Positions 35,743 through 45,620 of a stretch of DNA of 64,000 nucleotides are shown here, one piece after another. The notes beneath the pieces are model-generated. The model did not search any database, was not told the DNA's origin, and was given only the letters and a program-made list of their open reading frames with translations. The number at the start of each line of letters is the position of its first letter. The stretch's first letter is position 1. Both the position numbers and the translations under genes were made by a program. This DNA is from Comamonas granuli NBRC 101663 (lineage in GTDB: Bacteria > Pseudomonadota > Gammaproteobacteria > Burkholderiales > Burkholderiaceae_C): the NCBI RefSeq assembly GCF_000739995.1, contig NZ_BBJX01000006.1, positions 62,001 through 126,000 of the forward strand. Reading direction: 5' to 3'.

Positions 35743-38016
35743 GTGACGTCCTGCACACCTGCGGCGGCCGGGCGGCGCTGGCGCGTGCTGGCAGCCTGGG
35801 GCTGCGGCCTGCTGGCGGCGCTGCCGGCCTGGGCCCTGCCCACGTTCGAGGAAGTGCGCCAGGGCCACCGCTCGTCCGAGGTGCTGGTGCTCTCGCGCGA
35901 GGGCGAGCTGCTGCAGCGCGTGCGCCAGGACGCCCAGGTGCGCCGCGGCGCCTGGGTGGCGCTGGCGGACATGTCGCCCGCGCTGCGCACCGCCCTGGTG
36001 TGGAGCGAGGACAAGCGCTTTTACGAGCACAGTGGCGTGGACTGGGCGGCCGTGTCGGCCGCCGCCTGGGGCCGGCTGTGGCACCAGCGCACGCGCGGCG
36101 CCAGCACCATCACCATGCAGCTCGCGGGCCTGCTCGACGAGGACTGGCGCCAGGGGCCGGGCGGGCGCAGCGTGGCGCAGAAGCTGGGCCAGGCGGTGGC
36201 GGCGCAGGTGCTGGACCGGCGCTGGCGCAAGGACCAGATCCTGGAGGCCTACCTCAACCTCGTGCCCTTTCGCGGCGAGATCGTGGGCATAGACGCGCTG
36301 GCGCGCACCCTGTTCGGCAAGGCGGCGCATGGCCTGCAGGAGCACGAGGCCGCGCTCGCCGCCGCCCTGGTGCGCGCGCCCAATGCCCGGCCCGCGCAGG
36401 TCGCCCAGCGCGCCTGCGGTGTGCTGCGCCTGATGCGCAGCGCGCAGGCCGGCGCGCCGGCGCACACCGATTGCGCGGCCCTGGCCCTGCTGGCTGACGG
36501 CGCCCTGCAGCGCCGTGCCTGGCCGGCGAGCGAGGGCGTGGCGCCGCATGCGGCGCGCCGGGCGCTGGCCCAGGCGGGCGCGGCCCAGGCGGGCGGCGTG
36601 CTGCGCACCACGCTCAGCGCGCCGCTGCAGCGCCGGGCGGTGCAAGTGCTGGAGCAGCAGTTGCGCGAACTGCGCGGGCGCCATGTGGAGGATGGCGCCG
36701 TCCTGGTGCTCGACAACGCCAGCGGCGAGGTGCTCGCCTGGGTCGGCTCCTCGGGCGTGCTCAGCGCCGCGGCCGAGGTCGACGGCGTGCTCGCCCTGCG
36801 CCAGCCCGGCTCCACGCTCAAGCCCTTTCTCTACGCCCAGGCGCTGGCCGAGCGGCGGCTCACGGCGGCCTCGCTCATCGAGGACTCCCCGGCGCAGATC
36901 GCCACCCCCGGCGGGCTCTACATCCCGCAGAACTACGACCGCCAGTTCAAGGGCTGGGTGTCGGTGCGCACGGCGCTGGGCGCCTCGCTCAACGTGCCGG
37001 CGGTGCGCACGCTGACCATGGTCTCGCCCGACGCCTTCTTCCGCCAGTTGCGCAGCCTGGGCCTGCCGCTGGCCGAGAGCGCGGGCTACTTCGGCTACAG
37101 CCTGGCCCTGGGCAGCAGCGAGGTGGCGCTGCTGCACCTGACCAATGCCTACCGGGCGCTGGCCAACGGCGGGCGCTACGGCCCGGTCGCGCCCCTGGTG
37201 CGGCCCGGGGGGGCAGCGGCGGCGGCGCCCACGCAGGTGCTCGATGCGGGGGCGGCCTTCATCGTGGGCGACATCCTGGCCGACGGCAACGCCCGTGCGC
37301 GCACCTTCGGCACCGACAGCGTGCTCGCCACGCGCGCCTGGACGGCGGTGAAGACGGGCACCAGCAAGGACATGCGCGACAACTGGGCCCTGGGCTGGTC
37401 GCAGCGCTACACCGTGGGCGTGTGGGTGGGCAATGCCAGCGGCGCTGCCATGCACGAGGTCAGCGGCACCAGCGGCGCGGCGCCCGTGTGGGCCGCGCTC
37501 ATGGCGCACCTGCACGCGCGCGCGCCCAGCCGCGCCCCGGTGGCACCGGTCGCGCTGGTGCGCCAGGCGGTGCGCTTCGGTCCCGCACCGGGCGTGTCCA
37601 CGCCCCTCGAAGCGGCGCGCGCCGAGTGGTTCCTCGCCGGCACGCAGCAATCGTTTTTTGCTATGGATAGCGGAGCAGCTGGCGCTGATGCAGCAAGCCT
37701 TGGAGCCCTATCGGATACTAAAAATTCTGTACCCGGCGCACCCTCGGCCGTGCGCATCCTGGCGCCGGCGCCGGGCACCATCGTCGCGCTGGACCCCGAC
37801 ATCCCGCCGCAGCACCAGCGCCTGCAGTTCGCCGCCATGCCGGGCGCGCCGGCCGGCCTGCGCTGGCGCATCGACGGCAAACCCCTGGCGCGCGGCGCGC
37901 AGGCGGCCTGGCTGCCCTGGCCCGGCCGCCATGTGGTGCAATTGACGGACGCGCGCGGCACCGTGCTGGACGAGGTGCGCATCGAAGTGCGCGGCGCAGG
38001 GCTGGCTGGGCGCTGA
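35743..38016 (+). CDS. pbpC: Penicillin-binding protein 1C
   Basis: A 757-residue class A PBP with a glycosyltransferase domain (SEDKRFYEHSGVDWAAV, STITMQLAGLL and the KLGQAVAAQVLDRRWRKDQILEAYLN block) and a transpeptidase domain (catalytic Ser in SGSTLKPF-like QPGSTLKPFLYAQAL, SLN in GASLNVPAVR, KTGTS). A C-terminal BiPBP_C domain follows (RILAPAPGTIVALDPDIPP). A single helix (about 12-30) anchors it in the inner membrane. It acts in peptidoglycan synthesis and is partnered with the upstream A2M. The start may be GTG 35743, which gives a short tail before the helix, or GTG 35665, which has a better ribosome site. A dispersed repeat is embedded in the linker. Confidence 0.93.
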   Translation: MTSCTPAAAGRRWRVLAAWGCGLLAALPAWALPTFEEVRQGHRSSEVLVLSREGELLQRVRQDAQVRRGAWVALADMSPALRTALVWSEDKRFYEHSGVDWAAVSAAAWGRLWHQRTRGASTITMQLAGLLDEDWRQGPGGRSVAQKLGQAVAAQVLDRRWRKDQILEAYLNLVPFRGEIVGIDALARTLFGKAAHGLQEHEAALAAALVRAPNARPAQVAQRACGVLRLMRSAQAGAPAHTDCAALALLADGALQRRAWPASEGVAPHAARRALAQAGAAQAGGVLRTTLSAPLQRRAVQVLEQQLRELRGRHVEDGAVLVLDNASGEVLAWVGSSGVLSAAAEVDGVLALRQPGSTLKPFLYAQALAERRLTAASLIEDSPAQIATPGGLYIPQNYDRQFKGWVSVRTALGASLNVPAVRTLTMVSPDAFFRQLRSLGLPLAESAGYFGYSLALGSSEVALLHLTNAYRALANGGRYGPVAPLVRPGGAAAAAPTQVLDAGAAFIVGDILADGNARARTFGTDSVLATRAWTAVKTGTSKDMRDNWALGWSQRYTVGVWVGNASGAAMHEVSGTSGAAPVWAALMAHLHARAPSRAPVAPVALVRQAVRFGPAPGVSTPLEAARAEWFLAGTQQSFFAMDSGAAGADAASLGALSDTKNSVPGAPSAVRILAPAPGTIVALDPDIPPQHQRLQFAAMPGAPAGLRWRIDGKPLARGAQAAWLPWPGRHVVQLTDARGTVLDEVRIEVRGAGLAGR
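37655..37735 (+). repeat. Dispersed repeat copy B, in frame inside pbpC
   Basis: TTTTTTGCTATGGATAGC, then AGCAGCTGGCGCTGATG and CTTGGAGCCCTATC, then ACTAAAAATTC. It encodes the linker FFAMDSGAAGADAASLGALS between the transpeptidase and BiPBP_C domains and is locally more AT-rich. The repeat framework matches copies A, C and D, which lie between genes. Confidence 0.65.
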
Positions 38017-38058
38017 GGCGGCGCCGGCCTGCCGGTGGTCGAAACAGGTTCTTACACC

Positions 38059-38064
38059 TACAAT
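38059..38064 (+). promoter_or_regulatory. Candidate -10 hexamer for the Cache-PAS-GGDEF gene
   Basis: TACAAT lies 25 bp upstream of the ATG at 38090, in the 73-bp gap after pbpC. No good -35 is seen at the right spacing, so this is tentative. Confidence 0.35.
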
Positions 38065-38089
38065 CAAAACGCTGCCCCCTGCAATCCTG

Positions 38090-40375
38090 ATGCGCCATTT
38101 CTTCTCCCAACGCCTGATCTGGCTGGCCCTGCTGTTGAGCATGGGGATAGGCGCCATGGTGGCGCGCACGGTCTGGACCATGCGTGCCGATGAGTGGGAC
38201 TTCGCCACGCGCACCAATGCCAACCTGGTGACGGCGCTGGAGCAGTCCGTGGGCTGGACGCTGCGGGCGCTGGACCAGTCCTTGCAGGACGTCGCGGCCA
38301 AGCTGGAGCACCCCGGCGTCGTGGACCTGCCGCCGGAGCTGCGCAACCGGGTGCTGTTCAATACCCCGCTGCGCGTGGCCGGCCTCATGGATGTCTATGT
38401 GGTCGATGCCCGGGGCGACATCATCATCGACTCGTCCGCCACCCCGCCGCACCAGGCCAACTACGCCGACCGCGACTATTTCCAGGCGCTGATGTCCGGC
38501 ACCCGGCAAGGCCTGGTCATCGGCCATCCGGTCATGGGCCGCGTCACCAAGACCTGGATGCTGCCCGTGGCGCGGGCCTACCGGGGCGCGGATGGGCGGG
38601 TCGCCGGGGTGGTGGTCAGCTCCATCAGCCTGAGCTACTTCAACGAGCTGTTCTCGGCCCTGCAACTGGGTCCCAGCAGCGGCGTGAACCTCATCCTCGA
38701 CAGCGGCGTCATCGTGACCCGCTACCCCTATGGCGACGCCGACGTGGGCAAGTCCCTGGCGGGCACGCCGAACATGCGCCGCCTGCTGGCCGCGCCGGCC
38801 GGCAGCTTCGTGGGCGTGGCCAGCCTGGACCAGGTGGAGCGCTTCTACTCCTTCCGGCACGTGGGGCCGTACCCCCTGGTGGTGAACGTCGCCCAGGCGA
38901 CCGACGTCATCCTGGCCCACTGGCGCAAGAATGCGCTGCAACTGTCCGTCTTCGCGCTGGTGCTCATGGCCAGTTGCGTGGGGCTGGCCGTGCTGTTCAC
39001 GCGCGAGCTCACGCAGCGCCAGCAGGTGGCCAGCCGCCTGCAGCAGGCCCAGCACGACGTGCGCACCATCCTCGACAACCTGCCCTCGCTGGTGAGCTAC
39101 TGGGGCGCCGACCTGCGCAGCCGCTTTGCCAACAAGGCCGCCAGCGCCGTCTTCGGGCTCACGCCCGAGGGCATGCAGGGCCGGGATGCGGCCGGGCTGC
39201 TGGGCGCCGCGGATTTCGCCGCCGTCGAACCCTATGTGCGCCACGCCCTGGCGGGCGAGCCGCAGGTGTTCGAGCGCACCCATGTGCACGCGGCCACCGG
39301 CGAGGTGCGCCACAACCACATCTCCTACACGCCCGACCGGCCCGAGCCCGGCGGCCCGGTGCAGGGCATTTTTGCCCAGGTCACCGACATCACCGAGCGC
39401 AAGCGCATGGAGGACGCCCTCTTCGAGGAAAAGGAGCGCATGCGCCTGACGCTGCAATCCATTGGCGACGCCGTGGTCTGCACCGACGCCGCCGGCCGCG
39501 TCACCTACATCAACCCCGTGGCCCAGCGCATGACGGGCTGGCAGGCCTTCGACGCCGCAGGCCAGAGCGTGGACGAGGTGGCGCCGCTCTACCACAGCAA
39601 CGGCGTGCGCGTGGAGCCCAGCCCCATGCACCAGACCCTGGAGACCGGCAAGCCCTGCGGCCCCACGCGCGGCGTGGTGCTGCACCGCAAGGACGGGCAC
39701 CGCTACGTGGTCGAGGAGTCGGCCAGCCCCATCACCGACCGCCATGGCCAGTTGAGCGGCGCCGTGATGGTGCTGCACGACGTGACCGAGACCATGGCCC
39801 TGGCCGAGCGCATGGCGCACCTGGCGCAGTACGACGCGCTCACCGACCTGCCCAACCGCGTGCTGCTGCAGGACCGCGCGCGCCACGCCCTGGCGCTCGC
39901 GCGGCGCGAGGGCAAGAGCCTGGCGGTGATGTACCTCGACCTCGACGGCTTCAAGGACGTCAACGACACCCTGGGCCATGACCTGGGCGACCAGTTGCTC
40001 GTGCAGTTCGCCCGCCGCCTGCAGGCCGCCGTGCGCGAGTCCGACACCGTGTGCCGCCAGGGCGGCGACGAGTTCGTGCTGCTGCTGCCCGGGCTCGAGG
40101 GCGCCGAGCAGGCGGTGGTGCTGGCGCGCAAGCTGCTGGCCGTGTGCCGCGCGCCCTTCGACCTGCAGGGCCACACGGCCACGGTGGGCCTGAGCGCGGG
40201 CATGGCCCTGTTCCCGCAGCATGGCAGCAGCTTCGAGGAGCTGGCGCGCCACGCCGACGCCGCCATGTACGCCGCCAAGCGCGCCGGGCGCATGCAGGTG
40301 CGCCGCTACGCCGGGCCGGGGCAGGAGCCCGAGCTGTTGGCCGACGAGGAGCGCGGTACGCCGGTGCTGCTATAG
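38090..40375 (+). CDS. Membrane dCache-PAS-PAS diguanylate cyclase
   Basis: A 761-residue inner-membrane protein. A signal-anchor helix (about 5-28), a periplasmic double-Cache ligand-sensing domain (about 30-285, YVVDARGDIIIDSSATPP, YADRDYFQALMSGTRQGLVIG) and a second helix (about 288-312) are followed by two PAS domains (about 325-450 and 455-575). The GGDEF domain ends the protein with GGDEF at 658-662. An RxxD I-site (RESD) is correctly placed upstream, so product inhibition is likely. The periplasmic ligand is unknown. The stop overlaps the next dispersed repeat. Confidence 0.92.
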   Translation: MRHFFSQRLIWLALLLSMGIGAMVARTVWTMRADEWDFATRTNANLVTALEQSVGWTLRALDQSLQDVAAKLEHPGVVDLPPELRNRVLFNTPLRVAGLMDVYVVDARGDIIIDSSATPPHQANYADRDYFQALMSGTRQGLVIGHPVMGRVTKTWMLPVARAYRGADGRVAGVVVSSISLSYFNELFSALQLGPSSGVNLILDSGVIVTRYPYGDADVGKSLAGTPNMRRLLAAPAGSFVGVASLDQVERFYSFRHVGPYPLVVNVAQATDVILAHWRKNALQLSVFALVLMASCVGLAVLFTRELTQRQQVASRLQQAQHDVRTILDNLPSLVSYWGADLRSRFANKAASAVFGLTPEGMQGRDAAGLLGAADFAAVEPYVRHALAGEPQVFERTHVHAATGEVRHNHISYTPDRPEPGGPVQGIFAQVTDITERKRMEDALFEEKERMRLTLQSIGDAVVCTDAAGRVTYINPVAQRMTGWQAFDAAGQSVDEVAPLYHSNGVRVEPSPMHQTLETGKPCGPTRGVVLHRKDGHRYVVEESASPITDRHGQLSGAVMVLHDVTETMALAERMAHLAQYDALTDLPNRVLLQDRARHALALARREGKSLAVMYLDLDGFKDVNDTLGHDLGDQLLVQFARRLQAAVRESDTVCRQGGDEFVLLLPGLEGAEQAVVLARKLLAVCRAPFDLQGHTATVGLSAGMALFPQHGSSFEELARHADAAMYAAKRAGRMQVRRYAGPGQEPELLADEERGTPVLL

Positions 40376-40436
40376 CTATATCATTGATAGCTGCTTGCGC
40401 TTGCTAGGCAATGGTTTGAGCCGTTTTTGACTTGGA
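40366..40436 (+). repeat. Dispersed repeat copy C
   Basis: GCTATAGCTATATCATTG, then ATAGCTGCTTGCGCTTGC and ATGGTTTGAGCCGTTTTTG. It begins in the last codons of the GGDEF gene and continues into the 158-bp gap before the dehydrogenase gene. The core AGCTGCTTGCGCT matches copy D almost exactly. Confidence 0.6.
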
Positions 40437-40533
40437 GATGCAAATTTGCTCCAAGGCCTGCAAATAATTTCGATGGCCGCCGCCGGCGCCGCGCCCTACC
40501 ATGGCGCCTGCCCATCACCCAGGAGTTTTCCGC

Positions 40534-41697
40534 ATGCCCGATCTGTCCACCATCACCTGCATCGAAGACCTGCGCCGCGTCGCCCAGCGCCGCGTGCCCC
40601 GCATGTTCTACGACTACTGTGATTCCGGCTCGTGGACCGAGGGCACCTACCGCGCCAACCAGGACGACTTCCAGCGCATCAAGCTGCGCCAGCGCGTGGC
40701 CGTCAACATGGAAGGGCGCAGCACCGCGAGCACCATGGTGGGCCAGGAGGTGGCCATGCCCGTCGCCCTGGCCCCCACGGGCCTGACCGGCATGCAGCAC
40801 GCCGACGGCGAAATCCTGGCCGCGCGCGCGGCGCGCGCCTTCGGCGTGCCCTTCACGCTCTCGACCATGAGCATCTGCTCCATCGAGGACGTGGCCCAGC
40901 ATGCCGGGCCGGGCTTCTGGTTCCAGCTCTACGTCATGCGCGACCGCCGCTTCATCGAGCGCCTGATCGACCGCGCCAAGGCCGCGGGCTGCAGCGCCCT
41001 GGTCGTCACCCTGGACCTGCAAATCCTGGGCCAGCGCCACAAGGACATCAAGAACGGCCTGTCCACGCCCCCGAAGCCCACGCTGGCCAACCTCATCAAC
41101 CTGGCCACCAAGCCGCGCTGGATCATGGGCATGCTGGGCACGCCGCGGCGCAAGTTCGGCAACATCCACGGCCATGTGGAGGGCGTGACCGACATGAGCA
41201 ACCTGGGCGCCTGGACGGCCGACCAGTTCGACCCGCGCCTGAACTGGGGCGACGTCGAGTGGATCAAGAAGCGCTGGGGCGGCAAGCTCATCATCAAGGG
41301 CATCATGGTGCCCGAGGATGCGCGCCTGGCGGTGGAGTCGGGGGCGGACGCCCTGATCGTCAGCAACCACGGCGGGCGCCAGCTCGACGGCGCTCCCTCG
41401 GCCATCGAGGCGCTGCCCGCCATCGTCGATGCCGTGGGGCGCGAGATCGAGGTGCACATGGACAGCGGCATCCGCAGCGGCCAGGACGTGCTCAAGGCGC
41501 GCGCGCTGGGCGCACGCGGCACCTACATCGGCCGCGCCTTCCTCTACGGCCTGGGCGCCTATGGCGAGCAGGGCGTGGCGCGCGCGCTGCAGATCATCCA
41601 CCGCGAGCTCGACCTGACCATGGCCTTTTGCGGGCGCACGAACATCGAGCAGGTCGATGCCTCCATCCTGCTGCCTGGCACCTACCCCACGCCGTGA
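40534..41697 (+). CDS. lldD: FMN-dependent alpha-hydroxy acid (L-lactate) dehydrogenase
   Basis: A 387-residue FMN enzyme of the LldD / glycolate oxidase family, predicted to oxidise L-lactate or a related 2-hydroxy acid to the 2-keto acid and pass electrons to the respiratory chain. The motifs MFYDYCDSGSWTE, LAPTGLTGMQHADGE and SNHGGRQLDGAPSAIEALP (with the catalytic His) are intact, and the family-typical GARGTYIGRAFLYGLGAYGE follows. AGGAG precedes the ATG at 40534. The specific substrate cannot be read from sequence. No lactate permease or regulator gene is adjacent. Confidence 0.92.
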   Translation: MPDLSTITCIEDLRRVAQRRVPRMFYDYCDSGSWTEGTYRANQDDFQRIKLRQRVAVNMEGRSTASTMVGQEVAMPVALAPTGLTGMQHADGEILAARAARAFGVPFTLSTMSICSIEDVAQHAGPGFWFQLYVMRDRRFIERLIDRAKAAGCSALVVTLDLQILGQRHKDIKNGLSTPPKPTLANLINLATKPRWIMGMLGTPRRKFGNIHGHVEGVTDMSNLGAWTADQFDPRLNWGDVEWIKKRWGGKLIIKGIMVPEDARLAVESGADALIVSNHGGRQLDGAPSAIEALPAIVDAVGREIEVHMDSGIRSGQDVLKARALGARGTYIGRAFLYGLGAYGEQGVARALQIIHRELDLTMAFCGRTNIEQVDASILLPGTYPTP

Positions 41698-41720
41698 GCG
41701 GCAGCCGCTGAGGTGAAACA

Positions 41721-42953
41721 ATGGCGGCTGTGACCGCCAGCCCGCCTCTGATTCGCCGCATCGCCCACCTGGACATGGATGCCTTCTATGCCAGCGTGGA
41801 GCTGCTGCGCTACCCGCAGCTCCAGGGCCTGCCCGTGGTGATCGGCGGTGGGCGCCGCGCCTGCGACAGCGCGCTCACCGCCGAAGGCGCGCTCCTGCCG
41901 CTGCACGAGATCCCGCTCTCGGCCTTCCCGCGGCTGCAGGACTACACCGGGCGCGGCGTCATCACCACCGCCACCTACGCGGCGCGTGCCTTCGGCGTGG
42001 GCTCGGCCATGGGCCTGATGAAAGCGGCGCGCCTGTGCCCGCAGGCCATCCTGCTGCCGGTGGATTTCGACGAATACCGGCGCTATTCGCGCCGTTTCAA
42101 GGCCATCATCACCGACATCGCCCCGGTGATGGAGGACCGCGGCGTGGACGAGGTGTACATCGACTTCACCGAGGTGCCCGGCGGCCAGCGTGAGGGCGGG
42201 CGCGTGCTCGCGCGCCTGATCCAGAAAAGCATCCACGACGCGACGGGCCTGACCTGCTCCATCGGCGTGGCGCCCAACAAGCTGCTGGCCAAGATGGCGA
42301 GCGAGTTCCACAAACCGAACGGCATCTCCATCGTGCACGAGGCCGACCTGGAGCCGCTGATCTGGCCGCTGCCGTGCCGCAAGATCAACGGCATCGGCCC
42401 CAAGGCCAGCGAGAAGCTGGCGCACCACGGCATCCACACCATCGGCGAACTGGCGGCCCGCCCGCGCGACTGGCTGGTACAGCACTTTGGCAAGGCCACG
42501 GGCGCCTGGCTGCACGAGGCCGCCTGGGGGCGCGACGCGCGCCCCGTGGTGACCGAGAGCGAGCCCGTGAGCATCAGCCGCGAGACCACCTTCGAGCGCG
42601 ACCTGCACGCCGTGCACGACCGCGCCGAGCTCGGTGCCATCTTCACCGGCCTGTGCGAGCGCGTGGCGCAGGACCTGCAGCACAAGGGCTATGTGGGGCG
42701 CACCATCGGCATCAAGCTGCGCTATGACGACTTTCGCAGCGTCACGCGCGACCAGACCATTGCCGAACCCACACAAGACGCCGCCGCCATCCGCCGCGTG
42801 GCGGGCCTGTGCCTCAAGCGCGTGCCGCTGCAGCGGCGCCTGCGCCTGCTGGGCGTGCGCGTGGGCGGGCTGTCGCGCCCCGGTGAAAGCCACCAGCCGC
42901 CCGCGGGGCCGGGTGGCGCAGGGTGCGCGGGCGGCACCGCCGAGCTGTTCTAG
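41721..42953 (+). CDS. dinB: DNA polymerase IV
   Basis: A 410-residue Y-family polymerase. The catalytic residues are present: HLDMDAFYASVE (Asp18) and VDEVYIDF (Asp143, Glu144). Compared with E. coli DinB, there is an insertion of about 25 residues after VVIGGGRRACDSALTAEG. The little-finger domain is present. The C-terminus is Gly/Pro-rich rather than a clear clamp-binding peptide, although LF ends the protein. Unlike imuAB-dnaE2, the 23-bp gap upstream has no LexA box, so it may be transcribed with the dehydrogenase gene or constitutively. Confidence 0.95.
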   Translation: MAAVTASPPLIRRIAHLDMDAFYASVELLRYPQLQGLPVVIGGGRRACDSALTAEGALLPLHEIPLSAFPRLQDYTGRGVITTATYAARAFGVGSAMGLMKAARLCPQAILLPVDFDEYRRYSRRFKAIITDIAPVMEDRGVDEVYIDFTEVPGGQREGGRVLARLIQKSIHDATGLTCSIGVAPNKLLAKMASEFHKPNGISIVHEADLEPLIWPLPCRKINGIGPKASEKLAHHGIHTIGELAARPRDWLVQHFGKATGAWLHEAAWGRDARPVVTESEPVSISRETTFERDLHAVHDRAELGAIFTGLCERVAQDLQHKGYVGRTIGIKLRYDDFRSVTRDQTIAEPTQDAAAIRRVAGLCLKRVPLQRRLRLLGVRVGGLSRPGESHQPPAGPGGAGCAGGTAELF

Positions 42954-42983
42954 CGCCACGGCGCGGACGGATGCCGCATCGCC

Positions 42984-44741
42984 TCAGAACGAGGTCCAGT
43001 CGTCCGACGCCGCGTCACCGGCCTTGGCGCTGGCGCGGGGCTGCCCGCCCGCCAGGGCCGCCACCACGGGCTTCCTGCCACCCTGGACCGCCGGCGCCGG
43101 CTTGGCCGCGGAGGGCGCGCGTTGCACGAAGGCCGTGTGCTGGGCCGGCGGCGTGTAGGCTGCGGCAGGGGCGGCATCGCCGATCTTGAATACCGCCACG
43201 GCACTCACCAGCTGCTGCGCCTGCTGATTGAGGCTGTCGGCGGCGGAGGCGGACTCCTCCACCAGTGCCGCGTTCTGCTGCGTCACCTGGTCGAGCTGCA
43301 TCACGGCGTCGTTGATCTGGTCGATGCCGGCGGTCTGCTCCTTGGTGGCCGCATTGATTTCCGAGATCAGATCGGTCACGCGCCGGACCTGGGCCACGAT
43401 GTCCTGCATGGTGCTGCCCGCCTCGGTCACCAATTGGCCGCCGGCTTCCACCTTTTGCACGCTGTCGCCGATCAGCGACTTGATTTCCTTGGCCGCTTCG
43501 GCGCTGCGTCCTGCAAGACTGCGCACCTCCGAGGCCACCACGGCAAAGCCGCGGCCCTGCTCGCCCGCGCGGGCGGCCTCCACGGCGGCGTTGAGCGCCA
43601 GGATGTTGGTCTGGAAGGCGATGCCATCGATGACGCCGATGATGTCGGAGATCCTCTTGGAGGAGGCGTTGATCTCTTCCATCATGTGCACGACCTGCTG
43701 CACCACCTCGCCGCCCTTGACGGCCACGCCGCTGGCGGACTGGGCCAGTTGCGCCGCCTGCTGCGCGGTGTCGGAGTTGGTGCGCACCGTGCTGGAGAGC
43801 TCCTCCATGGAGGCGGCCGTCTCCTCCAGGTTGCTGGCCTGCTCCTCGGTGCGCTGGGAGAGGTCGGCGTTGCCCATGGCGATCTGGTTGGCGCCCGTCG
43901 CGATGCTGTCGCTGCTGCTGCGCACCGCACCCACGACCTGGCGCAGGGACTGCTGCATCTGCTGCATGGCATGGACCACGCTGCCCGGCCGGGCGTGCGA
44001 CGCATCGATGTGCGTGGCCAGGTCGCCGGCCGCGATGGCGCCGGCCACACTGGCCACGTCGGCCGGCTCGCCGCCCAACTGCCGGGTGATGCCGCGGGTC
44101 AGCATGACGCCGATGGCCACGCCTGCCAGCACACCGCCGATGGTCAGGCTGATGAGCAGGATGCGGATGTTGGCGTAGACCTCATCGGTTTCGTTGTTGA
44201 GGCGGTCGGCGTTGGCTTTCTTTCTCTCGACCAGCTCTGTCATCAAATCGTCGGCTTTGTTCGTCAGAGGAATCGCCACTTTGAACAAATGCTCGGTCGA
44301 TGCACGCTTGTCGCTCAGCTCTTCAGTGCGTAGCAATTGTTCGATCTGCTTGATGCTCGCCTCGAAGTCGCGTACCGCCTTCACCGCGTTGTCTACCAAC
44401 GCTTTGCCTTGCTCGGTGACAAAGGTCTTCTCGGCGGCGGTCAGCTCGGAGTAGACCCGCTGCACACGCTCATCGAGTTCCTTGAGGTTGTGGGCCCTGT
44501 CTTCCGTGCTGTTCGACAGAATCGCGGTGCGAATGGAGCGGGCGGCTGCGAGCAGTTGAATATTGGCTTCTGCGGCATGTCTCAGCCCTACGATTTCGCG
44601 TTCGTACATGATGCTGGCCATGTCGTTCATGTGTGCGGACTTGAGGATGCCCTGGATGCCAATGACCGCGCCGATGGCGGCGACCACCAGGAATCCGCTG
44701 ATCAGCTTGGCGCCGACCTTGAGGTTTTTGAACCAATCCAT
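42984..44741 (-). CDS. Methyl-accepting chemotaxis protein
   Basis: A 585-residue classical receptor with an N-terminal transmembrane helix (about 9-30) and a four-helix-bundle periplasmic domain (about 31-190). A second helix (about 192-213), a HAMP domain (about 214-268) and a cytoplasmic signalling domain with the hairpin tip [35 protein letters not shown] follow. The C-terminal tail is Ala/Pro-rich and ends DDWTSF, similar to the CheR-binding pentapeptide family (W-x-x-F). cheW is immediately upstream (26 bp), indicating an operon. The ligand cannot be inferred. Confidence 0.94.
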   Translation of the reverse strand: MDWFKNLKVGAKLISGFLVVAAIGAVIGIQGILKSAHMNDMASIMYEREIVGLRHAAEANIQLLAAARSIRTAILSNSTEDRAHNLKELDERVQRVYSELTAAEKTFVTEQGKALVDNAVKAVRDFEASIKQIEQLLRTEELSDKRASTEHLFKVAIPLTNKADDLMTELVERKKANADRLNNETDEVYANIRILLISLTIGGVLAGVAIGVMLTRGITRQLGGEPADVASVAGAIAAGDLATHIDASHARPGSVVHAMQQMQQSLRQVVGAVRSSSDSIATGANQIAMGNADLSQRTEEQASNLEETAASMEELSSTVRTNSDTAQQAAQLAQSASGVAVKGGEVVQQVVHMMEEINASSKRISDIIGVIDGIAFQTNILALNAAVEAARAGEQGRGFAVVASEVRSLAGRSAEAAKEIKSLIGDSVQKVEAGGQLVTEAGSTMQDIVAQVRRVTDLISEINAATKEQTAGIDQINDAVMQLDQVTQQNAALVEESASAADSLNQQAQQLVSAVAVFKIGDAAPAAAYTPPAQHTAFVQRAPSAAKPAPAVQGGRKPVVAALAGGQPRASAKAGDAASDDWTSF

Positions 44742-44767
44742 GTGACTTCTCCTTGAAGTTTGCGTAG

Positions 44768-45271
44768 TTAGGGTTGTTCTGTGTGCAGGGAGCCCAGGCC
44801 AGCGCCTTGGACAAGCTTCTCGATTTCCAGCAAAAGAATCATTCGCTCTGCGATGGAAGCGATACCGTGGAGGTAGCTGGTGTCCGCCGAAGCGCCGAAT
44901 CCGGGAGCCGGCTTGACGTCTGCGCGGGATATCTGGACTACGTCGTTGACACCGTCCACGACCATTCCGAGCACGGTGTCGCAGACATTGATCACGATGA
45001 CGACGGTGAAGCTGTCGTAATCTGGGTCTGGCAGGTCGAACAGCATGCGCAGATCGACGATGGGAACGATGCGGCCACGCAGGTTGATAACACCCTTGAC
45101 ATAGGCAGGAGCGTTGGCAATGCGTGTGGCGGCGTCGTAGCCCCGGATTTCCTGCACTCGCAGGATGTCGATGGCGTATTCCTCTTTGCCCAGGCGGAAA
45201 GTCAGGTACTCCGCGGCGATGGGTCCGACCGGAGAGGAAGTGGGTTCCTGTGGAGCAATGGCAAGGGTCAT
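44768..45271 (-). CDS. cheW: Chemotaxis coupling protein CheW
   Basis: A 167-residue CheW, linking receptors to the CheA kinase. Family blocks are present: [46 protein letters not shown] and [12 protein letters not shown]. The ATG at 45271 is preferred because similarity begins just after it. The frame stays open for 80 codons upstream, but those codons are not CheW-like and are probably leader. It is followed by the MCP gene 26 bp downstream. Confidence 0.95.
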   Translation of the reverse strand: MTLAIAPQEPTSSPVGPIAAEYLTFRLGKEEYAIDILRVQEIRGYDAATRIANAPAYVKGVINLRGRIVPIVDLRMLFDLPDPDYDSFTVVIVINVCDTVLGMVVDGVNDVVQISRADVKPAPGFGASADTSYLHGIASIAERMILLLEIEKLVQGAGLGSLHTEQP

Positions 45272-45620
45272 GGGACGGATCCTCTGGGTGAGTGCCTGGT
45301 GTTGGAGGTACAGCGGGAGGCTTGAGGCAAAGCCTTGGCTGGGCTGCTGGTAGGCAGCCAGAAGAAAGGTCTCGCCCCTTTGCTGCGCCTCGGGCCGGAT
45401 TGCCGGCCAGGGGACATTAGCGGGCCCGAAACGCAGCAGCCAGGTCCCGTAGGGAAAAAACGCCAGGACGGGCGCGACCGCAAAACCGGAAACACTGAAA
45501 ACGGCTTCCATGGCTGCATCGACTAATTCCCCCCCCCCCAGGGGCGGGAGTTGGCCGAAAGTTTGCTCCTATGCCATACCTTTCAGCAGGAGGCCATAGG
45601 TCGGTGGCTTTGCAAGCTTG

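Noticed and set aside
45272-45511. An 80-codon N-terminal extension of CheW
   Set aside because: The extension is not conserved-looking, and CheW similarity begins just after the ATG at 45271.
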